Positions 32,377-41,032 are shown, numbered from the stretch's first letter. The stretch: DNA of 49,708 nt from Cellulomonas gelida (GCF_006538725.1 NZ_BJLQ01000027.1:1-49708), one strand, 5' to 3'. Program-made: numbers and translations. The notes: generated by a model not told the origin, from the sequence alone.

Positions 32377-34404
32377 ATGAAGGTCTCCACCTTCGGGCGG
32401 ATCGGCCTGACCGCGGGCCTCGTCGCGCTCGCCGTCAGCACGGTGGGCGCGCCCGCGCTCGCGGACCCGCCGGCCGGCACGTTCGGCACCCTGGCGGGCC
32501 TGGGCTCGGACACCACGCAGGACGTCGTCGGCGGACTCGCCACGGCCGTCGGCAGCGGCGTCCTGGCCTCGTACGACGCGACCGGCTCGAGCACCGTCGT
32601 GACGCGCTCCGGCGGCGTCGCGATCCCGCGGGCGAACAACTCCGGCGGCGGACGCGACCTCCTGCGGGTCGCGATCGGCCAGACCGAGACGGCCGCGATC
32701 CCGGTCTTCAGCTCGAGCCCCGTGACGGTCACGACCGCGCAGGTCGCGGGCCAGGTGCAGTTCGCGCGCTCGTCGAGCGGCCCCTCCAGCAGCGACGTCA
32801 CCGCGGACGGCGTCCTGACGTACGTGCCGTTCGCGATCGACGCGGTCTCCTACGCCACGGCGCCGGGCTCGGTCGTGCCGGCCAACCTGACGAAGGCGCA
32901 GATCGTCTCGATCTACAAGGGCGAGTACACGAAGGTCGTCGTCAACGGCGGCACCACCACCCTGCAGGGCCCGGCGTACACGCCCGTGGCCGGTGACACC
33001 GTCACCGCGATCACCACGTTCCTGCCCGCCGCGGGCTCGGGCACGCGCTCCTACTGGCTGGGCCAGATGGGCATCACCGAGCAGCAGATCTCCGACGGGA
33101 CGTACCCGAACCTCAAGGCCGTGGACTTCGACGGCGAGTCGGTGCAGGAGCACAAGGGTGCCGCGCTCGTCTCCGGCACCGCGGCGCAGAACGCCGGCGC
33201 CATCGCGCCGTTCTCGATCGCGCAGTGGGTCGCGCAGGGCAACGCCAAGGTCACCGACCACCGCGCGGGCGCGCTCATCAACGGCGTGAACGGCGTCGCC
33301 GCGACCACGGGCGACGCGGGCGCGCACACCCTCGCGCTCAACTCGTCGTTCAACGCGTTCACCCGTCCCGTCTACAACGTCGTGCCCTCGGCGCTGGCCG
33401 ACGACCCGACCTCGCAGGTGGCGCGCACGTTCGTCGGCTCGAGCTCGCGCGTGTGCCAGCAGACGTCGACGATCACGTCGTACGGGTTCGGTCTGCTGTC
33501 CGGCAGCGTGACGTGCGGCGACACGACGACGCGCGCGTACCGGGCGTCGACGAGCCAGGTCGCCGTGACGCTCGCGAAGTCGTCGGCCGTCGTCGGCTCG
33601 TCGGTCGGCGCGACCGTCTCCGTGACGTCCGTGGGCAACGGCGGCGGCGTCGTGCGCCTCTACTCGGCCACCGACGCGCTGCTCGGCTCGGTCACCGTGC
33701 CCGCGGGCGCGTCGACCGCCACGGGCGCCTTCACGCCGACGACCGCCGGCTCGCTCGCGGTGCGCGGCGTGTTCGTCCCGAGCCTGCTCGGGGTCGCCGC
33801 CTCGGAGTCCGCCGCGCAGCCGCTCACCGTCGTCGCCGCTGCGGTCGCCTCGACCACCCGCGTGACCGTGAGCTCGCCGCGCACGGTCGGAAAGTCGTTC
33901 ACGGCGACCGCCACGGTCACGGCGACCAAGCCCGTGCCCGGCACCGTGACGTTCTACGACGGCAGCAAGGTCCTCAAGAAGGTCTCGATCGCGTCGGGCA
34001 AGAAGACGGCGACGCTCTCGATCAAGGCGACCAAGACCACGTACGCGCTCAAGGCCGTGTTCGCGCCGTCGAGCGCCGCGACCGTCAAGGGCTCGACGAG
34101 CGCCGTGGTCAAGGTGACCGTCGCCAAGGCGGCCGCGAAGCTCGCCGTGACGGCGCCGTCGAAGATCAGCGCGGGTCGGTCCGCGAAGGTCGCCGTCACG
34201 GTGACCGCGACCGGTGTCACGCCGTCCGGCAAGGTCACGGTCAAGGAGGGCAGCAAGGTGCTCGGCACCGCGACGCTCCAGGGCGGCAAGGCGACGATCA
34301 CGGTCAAGGGCCTCAAGAAGGGCTCGCACACCCTCGTCGTGAGCTACGCCGGCTCGACGACGGTCTCGACCGCGAAGGTCAGCAAGACCGTCAAGGTCGT
34401 CTGA
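32377..34404 (+). CDS. Secreted PstS-like binding protein with C-terminal Ig-like repeats
   Basis: A 675-aa secreted protein. Signal peptide: residues 1-29 (LVALAVSTVGAPALA). Residues about 30-385 form a phosphate-binding-protein-like domain: LGSDTTQDVVGGL, YVPFAIDAVSYATAPG and AAGSGTRSYWLGQMGI correspond to ligand loops of the PstS fold. From about 390 three Ig-like repeats follow (VAVTLAKSSAVVGSSVGATV, TTRVTVSSPRTVGKSFTATA, AAKLAVTAPSKISAGRSAKV), each with a GTVTFYDGSKVL / GKVTVKEGSKVL strand typical of Big_5-type repeats. The last part is Lys-rich and may bind wall polymers. There is no sorting motif or anchor. The ATG is preceded by agagagg. It has its own PHO-box-like promoter. Whether it binds phosphate or another phosphorus compound is unknown. 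Confidence 0.84.
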   Translation: MKVSTFGRIGLTAGLVALAVSTVGAPALADPPAGTFGTLAGLGSDTTQDVVGGLATAVGSGVLASYDATGSSTVVTRSGGVAIPRANNSGGGRDLLRVAIGQTETAAIPVFSSSPVTVTTAQVAGQVQFARSSSGPSSSDVTADGVLTYVPFAIDAVSYATAPGSVVPANLTKAQIVSIYKGEYTKVVVNGGTTTLQGPAYTPVAGDTVTAITTFLPAAGSGTRSYWLGQMGITEQQISDGTYPNLKAVDFDGESVQEHKGAALVSGTAAQNAGAIAPFSIAQWVAQGNAKVTDHRAGALINGVNGVAATTGDAGAHTLALNSSFNAFTRPVYNVVPSALADDPTSQVARTFVGSSSRVCQQTSTITSYGFGLLSGSVTCGDTTTRAYRASTSQVAVTLAKSSAVVGSSVGATVSVTSVGNGGGVVRLYSATDALLGSVTVPAGASTATGAFTPTTAGSLAVRGVFVPSLLGVAASESAAQPLTVVAAAVASTTRVTVSSPRTVGKSFTATATVTATKPVPGTVTFYDGSKVLKKVSIASGKKTATLSIKATKTTYALKAVFAPSSAATVKGSTSAVVKVTVAKAAAKLAVTAPSKISAGRSAKVAVTVTATGVTPSGKVTVKEGSKVLGTATLQGGKATITVKGLKKGSHTLVVSYAGSTTVSTAKVSKTVKVV

Positions 34405-34422
34405 CGGACTGACGCGCCCACG

Positions 34423-35319
34423 ATGACCACCACCGCCCACCGCCTCGACGTCGCCCTCGCGCCCGTCCCGCCGAGCGAACGCTCCCGCCTGCTCGGCACG
34501 ACGCTCGCGATCGTCGCCGCCCTGGCGGTGGGCGTGGTGGTCAACGCCGTCCTGCTCTCGCCGCTGCACCACGCGCGCGACCAGCGGCTCGCGTACGCGA
34601 GCTTCCGCTACGACCTCGCGAACGGGACCGCGCCCGTCGGTCAGGTCACCCCGTCCGACGAGCTGCTGGCGCTCGGCACGCCCGTGGCGATCGTGCAGAT
34701 CCCGCGCCTCGGGGTCGACGAGGTCGTGCTCGAGGGCACGACGTCCTCGGTGCTCAAGTCCGGCCCCGGGCACCGGCGCGACACGGTGCTGCCGGGCCAG
34801 GCCGGCCCGAGCGTCGTGATGGGCCGGGCCGCCGCGTACGGCGGGGTGTTCGGCTCGATCGCGGCGCTCCGCGCGGGCGACACCGTGCTCACCACCACCG
34901 GGCAGGGCACCAGCACGTACGTCGTCTCGGGCGTCCGCCGTCCCGGCGACCCGCTGCCCGACCCGCTCGCGTCCGGCGACGGGCGCCTCACGCTGGTCAG
35001 CGCGAGCGGGTCGCGCTGGGCGCCGGACTCGCTCGTGCGCGTCGACGCCGAGCTCGTCACGCCCTCGCTGCCGACGCCCGTGGGCGTGCTGGCCCGGACC
35101 GTGCTGGGGGACGACGAGGCCGCGTTCGCCGGTGAGCGCTCGGCGTGGCCCACGTTCCTGCTGGCGCTCGTCGCGCTGGCCGGTGCCGCGGTGCTCGTCG
35201 TCGTGATGCGGCGCTGGTGGGGACGCTGGCAGGCGTGGGTCGTGGGGCTGCCGCTCGTCGGCGTGTGCGCCGCGATGGCCGCCGGGGAGCTGTTCTCGCT
35301 CCTGCCCAACCTCGTCTGA
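34423..35319 (+). CDS. Sortase-like membrane protein lacking catalytic His and Cys (pseudo-sortase)
   Basis: A 298-aa protein with the sortase fold but not its active site. An N-terminal transmembrane helix (about 26-48) precedes the sortase barrel: IPRLGVDEVVLEGT, SGPGHRRDTVLPGQAGPSVVMG, YGGVFGSIAALRAGDTV, and LTLVSASGSRW. The catalytic His of the usual GHR motif is Arg135 (VVMGRAAAYGG) and the Cys of the TLxTC strand is Ala194 (TLVSASG). Two C-terminal helices follow (WPTFLLALVALAGAAVLVVV and WVVGLPLVGVCAAMAAGELF), as in class E sortases. It should be unable to transpeptidate. Lying between two binding-protein genes and pstB, it may act as a scaffold for the wall- or membrane-tethered binding proteins (inference). 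Confidence 0.85.
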   Translation: MTTTAHRLDVALAPVPPSERSRLLGTTLAIVAALAVGVVVNAVLLSPLHHARDQRLAYASFRYDLANGTAPVGQVTPSDELLALGTPVAIVQIPRLGVDEVVLEGTTSSVLKSGPGHRRDTVLPGQAGPSVVMGRAAAYGGVFGSIAALRAGDTVLTTTGQGTSTYVVSGVRRPGDPLPDPLASGDGRLTLVSASGSRWAPDSLVRVDAELVTPSLPTPVGVLARTVLGDDEAAFAGERSAWPTFLLALVALAGAAVLVVVMRRWWGRWQAWVVGLPLVGVCAAMAAGELFSLLPNLV

Positions 35320-35342
35320 CGCTCATGCCGCGGTGGTCCCCG

Positions 35343-35378
35343 GTTCGACCGGCGGTGTTCGTCGGGCGTTCACGTCGT
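35343..35378 (+). promoter_or_regulatory. PhoP-like 11-nt direct repeats upstream of pstB
   Basis: gttcgaccggc (35343-35353), then after three bases gttcgtcgggc (35357-35367) and directly adjacent gttcacgtcgt (35368-35378). These are good PHO-box half-sites. The spacing places transcription start near 35395-35400, favouring the GTG at 35407 as the pstB start. No strong -10 is seen. Confidence 0.6.
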
Positions 35379-35406
35379 CGTCGTCCGGGTGCGGCACGGT
35401 GACCCG

Positions 35407-36264
35407 GTGAGCCTCGACCTCGCGGAAGCGACCCGTGACCCCCTGACCGAGACGCTCGTCCTGGCCGGCGGCCTGGCGCTCCCCGCCGAGCGGCACGCGA
35501 TGCAGGCGAAGGCGGTCTCGGCGTGGTTCGGCACGCACAAGGTGCTCGAGCGCGTGTCGCTCGACGTGCCGGCGGGCAAGGTCACCGCGCTCATCGGCCC
35601 GTCGGGCTGCGGCAAGTCCACGTTCCTGCGGATCCTCAACCGCATGCACGAGCTCGTGCCCTCGGCCGCGCTCGCGGGCGAGGTGCTGCTCGACGGCGAG
35701 GACATCTACGACCCGGGCAAGCGCGTGACCCACGCGCGTCGGAACATCGGGATGGTGTTCCAGAAGCCCAACCCGTTCCCGGCGATGTCGATCCAGGACA
35801 ACGTGGTGGCCGGGCTCGCGCTCACCGGGGTGCGCGTCTCGTCGCGCGCCCGGGCGGACCTCGTCGAGGAGTGCCTGACGCGCGCCGGGCTGTGGAACGA
35901 GGTCAAGGACCGGCTGCGCGCGCCGGGCGGGGGACTGTCCGGCGGTCAGCAGCAGCGCCTGTGCATCGCGCGCTCGCTCGCGGTCCGGCCGCGTGTGCTG
36001 CTCATGGACGAGCCGTGCTCCGCGCTCGACCCGACGTCCACGCGCCGCGTCGAGGAGACGATCGCCGCGCTGAAGGGCGACATGACGGTCGTGATCGTCA
36101 CGCACAACATGCAGCAGGCGGCGCGCGTCTCCGACCGGTGCGCGTTCTTCCTGGCCGAGGCGGGCACGCCCGGCGGGATCGTCGAGCACGGCCCGACCGC
36201 GGCCATGTTCGGCGACCCGCAGGACCAGCGCACCGCCGACTACGTCAACGGCCGCTTCGGCTGA
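35407..36264 (+). CDS. pstB: Phosphate ABC transporter ATP-binding protein PstB
   Basis: A 285-aa ATPase that energises PstC/PstA. All motifs are intact: Walker [12 protein letters not shown]-loop [12 protein letters not shown], signature [15 protein letters not shown], Walker [14 protein letters not shown], and H-loop [14 protein letters not shown]. It has about 33 extra residues before the canonical start. The GTG at 35407 is preferred over the in-frame GTG at 35389, because the latter lies where the -10 of the PHO-box promoter should be; neither has a clear ribosome-binding site. It is the last gene of the pst island; no phoU follows. Confidence 0.94.
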   Translation: MSLDLAEATRDPLTETLVLAGGLALPAERHAMQAKAVSAWFGTHKVLERVSLDVPAGKVTALIGPSGCGKSTFLRILNRMHELVPSAALAGEVLLDGEDIYDPGKRVTHARRNIGMVFQKPNPFPAMSIQDNVVAGLALTGVRVSSRARADLVEECLTRAGLWNEVKDRLRAPGGGLSGGQQQRLCIARSLAVRPRVLLMDEPCSALDPTSTRRVEETIAALKGDMTVVIVTHNMQQAARVSDRCAFFLAEAGTPGGIVEHGPTAAMFGDPQDQRTADYVNGRFG

Positions 36265-36304
36265 CCCGCGTCGACGCCCAGGTCCGACGCAGGGACCGGG
36301 TCGA

Positions 36305-36349
36305 GCGTCATCTGCGCGCAACACGGGCGTCACACGGCGCTCGTACCGT
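36305..36349 (+). promoter_or_regulatory. 11-nt direct repeats and -10 upstream of the GH92 gene
   Basis: Three contiguous 11-nt units: gcgtcatctgc (36305-36315), gcgcaacacgg (36316-36326), gcgtcacacgg (36327-36337), followed six bases later by TACCGT (36344-36349). The layout matches that at 32272-32315, although the units fit the PHO-box consensus less well. It suggests that the glycosidase gene shares phosphate control. Confidence 0.48.
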
Positions 36350-36427
36350 CGCAGCAACGGGGCAAGGACAGCGCGGTCGCACCGCGCACCGCCCACCCCG
36401 AACGGCGGACGTGAGGGAGGAGCGCGG

Positions 36428-38656
36428 GTGTTCGAGCACGTGGACCCGTTCATCGGCACGGACGCGACCGACCTGCCCGCGCCCACGGGCCTCGCCGCGA
36501 CGTGGTGGTGGCCCAAGCCGCAGGTCGGCAACACGCACCCGGGGGCGACGTTCCCGTTGGGCATGGTCTCCGCGTGCGCCTACTCGGGTGCCTACCCCAC
36601 CGGCTACGGACGCTACGACCTGTCGACCGAGGGTCTGCCGCCGGTCCTGCACGACCGGCTCGTCGCGAGCGGGTTCACGCACTTCCAGCAGTCCGGCACG
36701 GGCGCGATCCGTAAGTACTACAACTACTTCCGCGTGACGCCGATGCTGCGCCCGCTCGACGACCTCGGCAGCACGTGGGAGATCGTCGACGAGCAGGCGG
36801 AGCCCGGGTACTACGCCGCGACGCTCGCCTCGGGGGTGCGCGCGGAGATCACGGTCGGGCCCAAGTCGGCCGTGCACCGGTACACGTTCCCCGCGCACCA
36901 CGACGCGCGCGTGGTCATCGACTTCTCGCTCGGCGGGCTGGACATCCCGTTCGGACGGACCGTGCCGCTGCGGGCGCACCTGGGCACGGTCGGGGCGGGC
37001 TGCGCGGAGGGTGAGGTCGTGGTCGAGGGCGCGCCGCTCGCGGTGCGTGTCGAGTGCGACGCCCCGGGCTGGCGGCAGCTGCTCTGGTACGACCGCCGCC
37101 TCATGCCGGGCGGCACGCGCCTGGACTTCGACCGCATCCGCCCGACGACGCTGCGGCCGTTCGGCCTCATGTGGGCCGGACCGACGCACGCCGGCCAGGT
37201 CGTCGAGCTGCGGTTCGGGTTCTCGCTGCGGGGGGTCGAGCAGGCGCGCGAGTCGCTCGAGCGTGAGTGCGGGCCGGGCCCGCGCTCGTTCGACGAGCGC
37301 CGCGCCGCCACGCGCGACGTGTGGCGCGAGCACCTGGGCAAGGTCGCGGTGGACACGCCCTCGTCGGACAAGCAGCAGGTGCTCGCCACGGCGCTGTACC
37401 ACTCGCTCATCAAGCCGTGCCTCGCGGTCGACGAGTCCCCGTTCTGGCCCACGCCCGGCCCGTTCGCGTTCGACCTGTCGACCATGTGGGACATCTACCG
37501 CACGCACCTGCCGCTCATGACGGCGCTCGTGCCGGACAAGGCGGTCGAGCTCGCGAACGCGTTGCTGCAGATCGCCGAGGAGGAGGGCAACCTCCCGATC
37601 GGGTACCGCATGGCGCGCGGCGCGGACCGGTTCTCGCGGCAGGGCTCGGCGCTCGCGCACACGTTCCTCGCGGACGTGTGCGCGCTCGAGCTGCCGGGCG
37701 TCGACTGGGACTGGGCGCTCGTGCACATGCACGACGACCTGCGCCGTACGTACGGCGAGGAGTACCTGACCAAGGGCATCACCCACCCGGTGAGCCACAC
37801 GCTCGACATCGCGTTCGGCTACTGGTGCACCGCGGTGGTCGCGGCGCGGGTGGGGGACCGCACGCTCGTCGACCAGCTCAGCGCGCTCGCGGGCGGGTGG
37901 CCGCGCGCGTTCGACCCGCGCGACGGGCTGCTCGTCGACTCCACCTGGTACGAGGGCGGCAAGTGGAACTACTCGTTCCGGCTGCTGCACGACATGGCCT
38001 CGCGCATCACGCTCGCGGGCGGCGACGACGCGTTCGTCCGGATGCTCGACCGGTTCTTCGGGTTCGGCGCGGACCCCGTCAAGCAGCCCGGGCACGCGCC
38101 CGGGATCGACGAGATGACCGCGGGCTACGCCCTGCACCGGTTCGAGGGGCTCAACAACGAGCCGGACATGGAGGCGCCCTGGTCGTACATGTACGCCGGG
38201 CGCCCCGACCGCACCGCGCAGGTGGTGCACGACGTGGTGCAGCAGCAGTTCGGCACGGGTCGCGGCGGGCTGCCCGGCAACGACGACTCCGGCGGGCTCT
38301 CGTCCTGGTACGTGTGGGCGTCGCTCGGGCTGTTCCCGGTCGCCGGGCAGAACCTGTTCCTGCTCAACGCGCCCGCGTGGCGCGAGGCCCGGCTCGACGT
38401 GGGCGGCGCGCCGCTGTCGATCGAGACCACCGGGTTCGTCGAGCCCGAGCCCGGCGGCCCGGCTCAGCACGTGCAGTCGGTGCACCTCGACGGTGAGCCG
38501 CTCGACCGGCCGTACCTGACGGGTGCCGAGCTGCACCGCGGCGGGCGCGTGCTCGTCGGGCTGGGGCCGGAGCCGTCGGGGTGGGGCAGACGACATCGCC
38601 CACCCAGCACACCCGCCCCGGCCGGCAGCAGCCTTCCCAGGCCAGCGACCCGCTGA
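36428..38656 (+). CDS. GH92 family glycoside hydrolase (alpha-mannosidase type)
   Basis: A 742-aa enzyme of family GH92, inverting calcium-dependent exo-alpha-mannosidases. The N-terminal beta-sandwich begins VDPFIGTD, with GNTHPGATFPLGMVS and YGRYDLSTEG; the (alpha/alpha)6 part contains TMWDIYRTHLPLMT. The C-terminal catalytic signature is GNDDSGGLSSWYVWASLGLFPV, where the acidic residues of GNDD are the usual base region. No signal peptide is present, so a cytoplasmic location is likely, unlike many secreted GH92 enzymes. GTG at 36428 has gggagg upstream. It lies 77 bp before a GT4 gene and just after pstB with PHO-like repeats between. Possible roles are turnover of mannosylated glycans or mannose-phosphate glycans; the exact linkage is not deducible. 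Confidence 0.92.
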   Translation: MFEHVDPFIGTDATDLPAPTGLAATWWWPKPQVGNTHPGATFPLGMVSACAYSGAYPTGYGRYDLSTEGLPPVLHDRLVASGFTHFQQSGTGAIRKYYNYFRVTPMLRPLDDLGSTWEIVDEQAEPGYYAATLASGVRAEITVGPKSAVHRYTFPAHHDARVVIDFSLGGLDIPFGRTVPLRAHLGTVGAGCAEGEVVVEGAPLAVRVECDAPGWRQLLWYDRRLMPGGTRLDFDRIRPTTLRPFGLMWAGPTHAGQVVELRFGFSLRGVEQARESLERECGPGPRSFDERRAATRDVWREHLGKVAVDTPSSDKQQVLATALYHSLIKPCLAVDESPFWPTPGPFAFDLSTMWDIYRTHLPLMTALVPDKAVELANALLQIAEEEGNLPIGYRMARGADRFSRQGSALAHTFLADVCALELPGVDWDWALVHMHDDLRRTYGEEYLTKGITHPVSHTLDIAFGYWCTAVVAARVGDRTLVDQLSALAGGWPRAFDPRDGLLVDSTWYEGGKWNYSFRLLHDMASRITLAGGDDAFVRMLDRFFGFGADPVKQPGHAPGIDEMTAGYALHRFEGLNNEPDMEAPWSYMYAGRPDRTAQVVHDVVQQQFGTGRGGLPGNDDSGGLSSWYVWASLGLFPVAGQNLFLLNAPAWREARLDVGGAPLSIETTGFVEPEPGGPAQHVQSVHLDGEPLDRPYLTGAELHRGGRVLVGLGPEPSGWGRRHRPPSTPAPAGSSLPRPATR

Positions 38657-38733
38657 CCGGCGCGGCCCGGCGCCGTCCGTCGGGCACCCACGCGTGATCC
38701 CCACCCCCCCCCTGATCCGAGAGGACGACGCCC

Positions 38734-40041
38734 GTGACCCGTCACGTCGCCCGCCCGAACCGCCGCCTCGTCGTCGTCGTGCGCGCCGATCCCGTCATCT
38801 GCGGCCACTCCGGCGAGGCCCGCAACCTCGCCGAGGCCGCGCTCGACCGCGGGTTCGACGAGGTGCGGATCGTCACCTGGCCCATCGACCGGCTGCAGGC
38901 CGCCGGCCTGCCGCTCAAGCCGCTCGACGGCGTCCTGCCGTACAGCCCGGGGATCGTGGTCGAGCGCCCCGAGCCCGTCGGCGACTACAAGGTGCCCGAC
39001 GGCCGCTGGCTCGCGGGCCTGACCGGGCGCCTCGTCGAGCTGTTCACCGACGGCGTCCCGACCGTCGCGATGTCGCTCTACCTGTCCCCGCACGCGACCG
39101 CGATCGCCGACGCGGTGCACGTCGCTCGTCGGACCGGGCTCCCGGTCGACGTCGTGACGGTGGCCGAGGCCGTCGGCTCCGACGTCACCAACGTGGTGCG
39201 CGCGTGCGTCGAGGAGGGCCGGTTCGGCGCCGCCGCGCACGTGCTCGCGTCCTACCTCGAGCACGACGTGTGCCTCGCGGTCTCGCAGTACACGCGCGAC
39301 CTCGTCGTCGCCGAGGCGGCCGCGCTCGACGCCGAGCACGGGACCCGGTTCGCCGCGCAGCTCGCCGAGCGCGTCGCGATCTCCTACCCGGCCGTGGACG
39401 TCGCGGCGTACCTGTCCCGCGACGAGGACGAGACCGCGCGCGTGCTGCACGCGCGGGGCCTGACCCACGGCGGGTACGTGCTCTACCTGTCCCGGCTCGC
39501 GCACGCCAAGGGCGTCGACGACCTCATCGCGGGCTACGCGCGCTCCGGCGCCCCCGCCGCGGGTCAGCGCCTGGTGATCGCCGGCAACGGCCCGCAGGCC
39601 GACGATCTGCACGCGCTCGCGGCCGCGTCGGGCCACGGCGAGCTCGTCACCTTCCTGCACGACGTCACCGACGACGAGAAGGTGCATCTCATGGCGGGCT
39701 GCACCACGTTCGTCCTGCCGTCCAAGCCGCGCCCGGAGTTCGTCGAGACGTTCGGGATCGCGCTGGTCGAGAACATGCTGTCCGGCGGCGGGCCGGTGGT
39801 GACCACCGTGACCGGGGGGATCGGCGAGGCGGTCGGTGACACCGCGCTGATCGTGCCCGTGTCCGACCCGGACGCGATCGCCGCGGCGATCGACCGGGTC
39901 GTGGCGATGGGCGCCGACGAGCGTCGCGCCTGGTCGGCGCGGGCGCGCGAGCACGCGCTGCAGTTCGAGCGCGGCGTGGTCCTCGACAAGATCCTCGCCC
40001 GCGTCGCCGCCACCGCCCGCACCCCGGCCCTCACCCACTGA
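38734..40041 (+). CDS. Glycosyltransferase, GT4-like (GT-B fold)
   Basis: A 435-aa cytoplasmic glycosyltransferase with two Rossmann-type halves. The N-terminal half has the acceptor loop DPVICGHSGEARNLAE. The C-terminal half carries the GT4 donor motifs: YLSRLAHAKGVDDLIAGYA, RLVIAGNGPQADDL, and the E-x7-E element PRPEFVETFGIALVENML followed by VVTTVTGGIGEAV. Donor and acceptor are unknown. GTG at 38734 follows gagagg at suitable spacing. It is downstream of the GH92 gene and probably cotranscribed, so the pair may make and turn over the same mannosylated compound (inference). Confidence 0.87.
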   Translation: MTRHVARPNRRLVVVVRADPVICGHSGEARNLAEAALDRGFDEVRIVTWPIDRLQAAGLPLKPLDGVLPYSPGIVVERPEPVGDYKVPDGRWLAGLTGRLVELFTDGVPTVAMSLYLSPHATAIADAVHVARRTGLPVDVVTVAEAVGSDVTNVVRACVEEGRFGAAAHVLASYLEHDVCLAVSQYTRDLVVAEAAALDAEHGTRFAAQLAERVAISYPAVDVAAYLSRDEDETARVLHARGLTHGGYVLYLSRLAHAKGVDDLIAGYARSGAPAAGQRLVIAGNGPQADDLHALAAASGHGELVTFLHDVTDDEKVHLMAGCTTFVLPSKPRPEFVETFGIALVENMLSGGGPVVTTVTGGIGEAVGDTALIVPVSDPDAIAAAIDRVVAMGADERRAWSARAREHALQFERGVVLDKILARVAATARTPALTH

Positions 40042-40085
40042 CCCACCGCCCCCACTCGTCGCCCCCACTCGTCGCCCCCACTCGC
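40042..40085. repeat. Short tandem repeats (cccccactcgtcg)
   Basis: Three to four tandem 13-nt units cccccactcgtcg directly after the glycosyltransferase stop, continuing into related cttcgtcgctcccgc units up to about 40122. Noncoding. Confidence 0.65.
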
Positions 40086-40123
40086 GCCTTCGTCGCTCCC
40101 GCCCGCCGCTTCGTCGCTCCCGC

Positions 40124-40174
40124 GCCGGTTCGTTGCTCCGAGCCGACGAACCGGCGCCGGAGCGACGAACCGGC
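40124..40174 (+). terminator. Hairpin downstream of the glycosyltransferase gene
   Basis: Arms gccggttcgttgctcc (40124-40139) and 40159-40174 pair at 15 of 16 positions with a 19-nt loop that itself contains another gacgaaccggc copy, allowing alternative pairings. Probably terminates the GH92-GT unit. Confidence 0.6.
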
Positions 40175-40304
40175 TCACGAGACGGTGCGCGCGCGAGCGG
40201 GTGCCGACGCGCGGCGACCGGTTCGTGGGCCGTTCGGCCGTCGCGGGGGCGGGTGCGCGGCGGGAACCTGGGTGCCTGCGGGCTGCGCTCAGGGCGGAGG
40301 GGTC

Positions 40305-40946
40305 GTGGCGGTCGAGGTCGTGTGGGTGCCGGTGGGGGCGGGCGAGCGGGTGTCCGTCGTCGCCGTGAGCGGGTGGCTGTTCGAGCGTGCGGTCGCGGCG
40401 CTGGCGCGTCGTCGCCCGCGTCGCCTCGTGCACGCGGCGCTCGTCGTCCACCTGCCACCACCGCCCGGCCCCGACGTGAGCGCGCGCGCCACGTGGACCG
40501 TCGAGATGGTGCCGGCGTGGGCGGGTCCACCGGGCACGGCCGTGGCGCTGTCGGGGCCGGTCGGGCTCAAGGTGCTGGGCCGCTCGCGCTGGTTCCGGTA
40601 CGAGGTGCGCGTGCGCCCGGGCGTCGCGATCCCCGACGTCGCGTACGCGGTCGCGCGCACCGAGCTCGACGAGGGCGACGAGCGCGCGGGCCTGCTGCTC
40701 GCGTGCACGTCCGACGTGCCGGAGCTGACGTGGGGCCGGCCCGTCGGGACCGCGGGCATGTGGAACTCGAACTCGGTCGTCGCGTGGCTGCTGCGCGCGT
40801 CGGGTCACGACCTGAAGGACGTGCGGCCGCCGGACGGGTGGCGTGCGCCCGGGTGGGAGGCCGGTCTGGCGGTCGGTGCCGGCCGCGCGTCACGGCAGCC
40901 CGGGAGGGTGCTCGGGGTCTGGGGGCCCCACAGTCGCGTGCCCTGA
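40305..40946 (+). CDS. Hypothetical protein, 213 aa
   Basis: No family firmly recognised. The protein starts with VEVVWVPVGAGERVSVVAVSG and has a Pro-rich turn (LPPPPGPDV). Its most conserved-looking part is CTSDVPELTWGRPVGTAGMWNSNSVVAWLLRASGHDL followed by PPDGWRAPGWEAGLAV. The Asn/Ser-rich NSNS before a helix recalls a catalytic-helix context, but no clear triad is visible. No signal peptide or membrane segment is seen. GTG at 40305 has ggagg seven bases upstream; the frame is open further upstream through low-complexity DNA without signals. Confidence 0.7.
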   Translation: MAVEVVWVPVGAGERVSVVAVSGWLFERAVAALARRRPRRLVHAALVVHLPPPPGPDVSARATWTVEMVPAWAGPPGTAVALSGPVGLKVLGRSRWFRYEVRVRPGVAIPDVAYAVARTELDEGDERAGLLLACTSDVPELTWGRPVGTAGMWNSNSVVAWLLRASGHDLKDVRPPDGWRAPGWEAGLAVGAGRASRQPGRVLGVWGPHSRVP

Positions 40947-41032
40947 CGTCCTGGTGGGCGAGTCGACAGCCCGCGGGACGAACCGCCACAATCACGACGT
41001 CCTGCCTGTGAGCCGACGAAGGGGACGCGCAC

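Noticed and set aside
35389..35406. Upstream GTG as pstB start
   Set aside because: It falls where the -10 of the PHO-box promoter should lie and has no ribosome-binding site; the GTG at 35407 is preferred, though not proven.
38560..38656. Frameshift at the 3' end of the GH92 gene because of the unusual Pro/Arg-rich C-terminus
   Set aside because: GH92 proteins commonly end in a PSxWG...PPS-like segment, which is present (PSGWGRRHRPPS); the tail is a short benign extension.
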